Below, one piece after another: positions 6,695 to 8,395 of a stretch of 8,395 nucleotides of DNA; position 1 is the first letter of the stretch; the number at the start of each line of letters is the position of its first letter. Under the pieces are notes generated by a model. That model searched no databases. It worked only from the letters and a program-made list of their open reading frames with translations, and was not told where the DNA came from. Origin of the DNA: Actinomycetota bacterium (GTDB lineage Bacteria; Actinomycetota; Actinomycetes; Nanopelagicales; Nanopelagicaceae); the NCBI GenBank assembly GCA_947487595.1, contig CANKXJ010000030.1, positions 1-8,395 of the forward strand, read 5' to 3'. The position numbers and the translations under genes are program-made.

Positions 6695-6699
6695 TCATC
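6686..6699 (+). promoter_or_regulatory. Shine-Dalgarno and AUC start codon proposed for truB
   Basis: GAGGA (6686-6690) inside the last codons of rbfA is followed, after 6 bases, by ATC at 6697. In this frame the last stop is TAA at 6664-6666. Between it and the conserved N-terminus there is no ATG, GTG or TTG. An adjacent ATC at 6694 is a second option with shorter spacing (3 bases). The site is inferred from spacing and homology. Confidence 0.5.
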
Positions 6700-7569
6700 G
6701 AGCACGGTTTTCTGGTTGTAGATAAAGAACCAGGTATGACAAGCCACGATGTTGTGGCTATTGCACGGCGCGCACTTGGTACACGCAAAGTTGGCCATGC
6801 GGGAACTCTTGATCCCATGGCTACAGGTATTTTGGTTTTAGGTTTTAATAACGGTACACGTTTGCTTCAATACATTACAAATGGTGATAAGACCTATGCG
6901 GCAACTGTTGTTTTAGGTGCTGCAACAGTCACAGATGATGTTGAGGGTGAAGTGATTTCACGTGGTGATGTTTCTGCAATTGCTGATGCACAAATCGAAG
7001 CAGAAATGGTCAAGATGCGTGGCACGATTATGCAACGTCCAAGTTCGGTATCGGCTGTGAAAGTTGATGGTGAACGAGCATATGATCGCGTGCGAGCTGG
7101 AGAAAACGTTGAACTTGCTGCCCGTGAAGTAACTATCTCTCAACTAGATATTAAAGAAGTGCGCCGCATCGAAAATGCGATTGAAGTAGATATTGAAGTG
7201 ACATGCTCTGCAGGAACCTTTATTCGCGCCATTGCCCGCGATTGTGGGGATGCACTCGGGGTAGGCGGACACTTGAACACTCTGCGCCGCACGCGAGTTG
7301 CCGGTTTTGGTTTAGACAAGTCCATCTCGCTAACATCCCTAAAGGCGGGGGAGTTTTCAACTCTTGGATTAGTAGATGTCGCACGAACAGTTTTTAGCCC
7401 GCGCGAGCTTGCACTTGATGAAGTCAATGAACTCTCCTTCGGCCGCCCACTAAGTCCAAATCCAGATGAAGTGATTTATGCCGCAATTTCTGGTCAAGAT
7501 CTCATTGCATTGCTGTGTAATAAGGATGGTTTAGCCAAGCCAATTGCTGTATTCGCGGCCGCTAACTAG
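6697..7569 (+). CDS. truB: tRNA pseudouridine-55 synthase TruB, probably with an AUC start
   Basis: Converts U55 in the T-loop of tRNAs to pseudouridine and also helps tRNA folding. With the proposed start the protein has 290 residues. Key parts are GFLVVDKEPGMTSHDVV (4-20), the first conserved strand; GHAGTLDPMATG with the catalytic Asp at D39; KTYAATVVLG with the conserved Tyr (Y67); SAGTFIRAIARD (171-182), where the usual GTYIR has Phe for Tyr; and LRRTRVAGF. The tail after about residue 235 fits the PUA-like C-terminal region of actinobacterial TruB. The first ATG, at 6736, would delete GFLVVDKEPG, which is conserved across the family, so it is unlikely to be the true start. A miscalled base (ATG read as ATC) cannot be excluded. 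truB follows rbfA with no DHH phosphoesterase gene between, and ribF comes next. Confidence 0.93.
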   Translation: MEHGFLVVDKEPGMTSHDVVAIARRALGTRKVGHAGTLDPMATGILVLGFNNGTRLLQYITNGDKTYAATVVLGAATVTDDVEGEVISRGDVSAIADAQIEAEMVKMRGTIMQRPSSVSAVKVDGERAYDRVRAGENVELAAREVTISQLDIKEVRRIENAIEVDIEVTCSAGTFIRAIARDCGDALGVGGHLNTLRRTRVAGFGLDKSISLTSLKAGEFSTLGLVDVARTVFSPRELALDEVNELSFGRPLSPNPDEVIYAAISGQDLIALLCNKDGLAKPIAVFAAAN

Positions 7570-7575
7570 GTCTGA

Positions 7576-7587
7576 GACAATAGAAAC
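7576..7587 (+). promoter_or_regulatory. Possible -10 element for a leaderless ribF transcript
   Basis: GACAAT (7576-7581) lies 6 bases before the ribF ATG, the spacing seen in actinobacterial leaderless promoters (TANNNT-like box, start of RNA at the ATG). There is no good Shine-Dalgarno before ribF, which fits. The first base is G rather than T, and no clear -35 box is visible (TTCGCG at 7552-7557 at best), so support is modest. Confidence 0.3.
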
Positions 7588-8395
7588 ATGAGCGTTGTAG
7601 TTATTGGAGTCTTTGATGGTGTCCATAAGGGCCACCAAGAAGTACTCAATCGTGCCAAAAAGATTGCTGGCGATGAAAAGATAATTGCACTCACTTTTGA
7701 TCCACATCCAACAACAGTTTTTGCACCTGATCACGCTCCCACTTTGCTTACGATTTTAACTGATCGGATTGAGCTCCTAAAGATCCATAATGCAGACCAA
7801 GTTGCTGTAATGAAGTTCACGCCAGAGTTTGCAGCCATGTCACCTGAGGATTTCGTCAATAAGGTTCTAGTAGACCAGCTTGGTGCAACCAAGGTTGTGG
7901 TTGGTAAGAATTTCACCTATGGATCAAAGGGGGCTGGAAATATTGATTCATTAAAGGCACATTCCCAGTTTGAAACAATCGTTCTAGATCTTGAGCCTTC
8001 TGAGGGAGAAGTTGTTTCATCCACTCGGATCCGCAAGTTGATAGTTGAAGGAAATGTTGAGCAAGCTCGAGCACTTCTAACTAGACCACATCGTTTAGAT
8101 GGCATCGTGGTTCATGGTGAAAAGCGTGGTCGTGAAATTGGTTATCCCACTGCAAATCTGGGAGATCTTGAACATCAAACAATTCCAGCCGATGGTGTGT
8201 ATGCAGGATGGTTAAGCGTTGGCATTGATAGATGGCCTGCGGCGATATCAATTGGTACTAATCCAACTTTTGATGGAGTTCGAGGCCGTCAGGTTGAGGC
8301 ATATGCAATTGATCAAGTTGGTTTAGAACTCTATTCGTTGCGGGCAACAATTGAATTTGGTTGGCGACTACGTGAAACTTTAAAATTTGATGGAC
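7588..8395 (+). CDS. ribF: Bifunctional riboflavin kinase / FAD synthetase RibF (3' end cut by window)
   Basis: Makes FMN from riboflavin and FAD from FMN, using ATP, in the cytoplasm. The frame is open to the window end; 269 codons are present of about 310 usual. The N-terminal FMN adenylyltransferase domain shows GVFDGVHKGH (7-16) with the nucleotidyltransferase HxGH motif, then FDPHP, VVVGKNFTYGSKGAG and SSTRIR (144-149). The C-terminal kinase domain shows GREIGYPTANL (181-191) with the PTAN motif, DGVYAGW and GTNPTFDG. The ATG at 7588 is 18 bases after the truB stop, and an in-frame TGA at 7573-7575 excludes a longer N-terminus. So this RibF lacks the roughly 10-20 residues that often precede the first strand. 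The truB-ribF pairing is common in bacteria. Confidence 0.95.
   Translation, partial: MSVVVIGVFDGVHKGHQEVLNRAKKIAGDEKIIALTFDPHPTTVFAPDHAPTLLTILTDRIELLKIHNADQVAVMKFTPEFAAMSPEDFVNKVLVDQLGATKVVVGKNFTYGSKGAGNIDSLKAHSQFETIVLDLEPSEGEVVSSTRIRKLIVEGNVEQARALLTRPHRLDGIVVHGEKRGREIGYPTANLGDLEHQTIPADGVYAGWLSVGIDRWPAAISIGTNPTFDGVRGRQVEAYAIDQVGLELYSLRATIEFGWRLRETLKFDG

Noticed and set aside
6736..6738. ATG at 6736 as the truB start
   Set aside because: It would remove GFLVVDKEPG, part of the conserved TruB core strand, and it has no Shine-Dalgarno.
1..8395. Mobile element, CRISPR array, toxin-antitoxin or defence system
   Set aside because: All substantial frames are accounted for by housekeeping genes on one strand, and the only repeats seen are coding repeats in infB.

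Overview
This window reads as a compact, ordinary actinobacterial housekeeping region. All genes are on the + strand. They are, in order, proS (3' part), a TSUP-family membrane protein, rimP, nusA, infB, rbfA, truB and ribF (5' part). GC content is moderate (about 45%, judged by eye, not computed). NusA is short, without C-terminal acidic repeats. IF2 has a long Pro/Gly/Arg-rich N-terminal linker. Gene spacing is tight, with gaps of -1 to about 40 bases except one. Together these suggest a genome-streamlined actinobacterium, such as the freshwater acI / Nanopelagicales group. That placement is inference from gene content and style, not from a search.

Layout. Bases 1-1129 hold the C-terminal two thirds of a bacterial-type prolyl-tRNA synthetase. 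Bases 1134-1916 hold a YfcA-like TSUP permease starting with GTG, 4 bases after the proS stop. A well-formed sigma70-type promoter (TTGATA, 18 bp, TACAAT; 1894-1923) lies across the permease stop codon and probably drives the following genes. rimP (1959-2432) overlaps nusA (2432-3406) by one base. The only real gap is 3407-3569 (163 bases). It has no convincing protein gene, but it holds two potential RNA hairpins and a chain of five tiny ORFs linked by ATGA overlaps. In many actinobacteria ylxR sits here; it is absent. infB (3570-6257, GTG start), rbfA (6260-6694) and truB (6697-7569) then follow almost without spacing. ribF starts at 7588 and runs off the window.

How the genes work together. 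This is the classical transcription/translation cluster. RimP and RbfA mature the 30S subunit, IF2 brings in initiator tRNA, NusA controls RNA polymerase pausing and termination, TruB makes tRNA pseudouridine 55, and ProRS charges tRNA-Pro. RibF makes FMN and FAD and is a frequent neighbour of truB. The TSUP permease is the one member without an obvious functional link.

Most notable points: (1) truB has no ATG, GTG or TTG that would include its conserved N-terminal strand, and the best start is an AUC codon at 6697 behind a GAGGA Shine-Dalgarno; (2) the structured, micro-ORF-containing leader in front of infB where ylxR would be expected; (3) a ribF that begins unusually close to its catalytic motif and may be leaderless. 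I found no mobile element, CRISPR array, tRNA, rRNA or clear intrinsic terminator, and no sign of a new multi-gene system.
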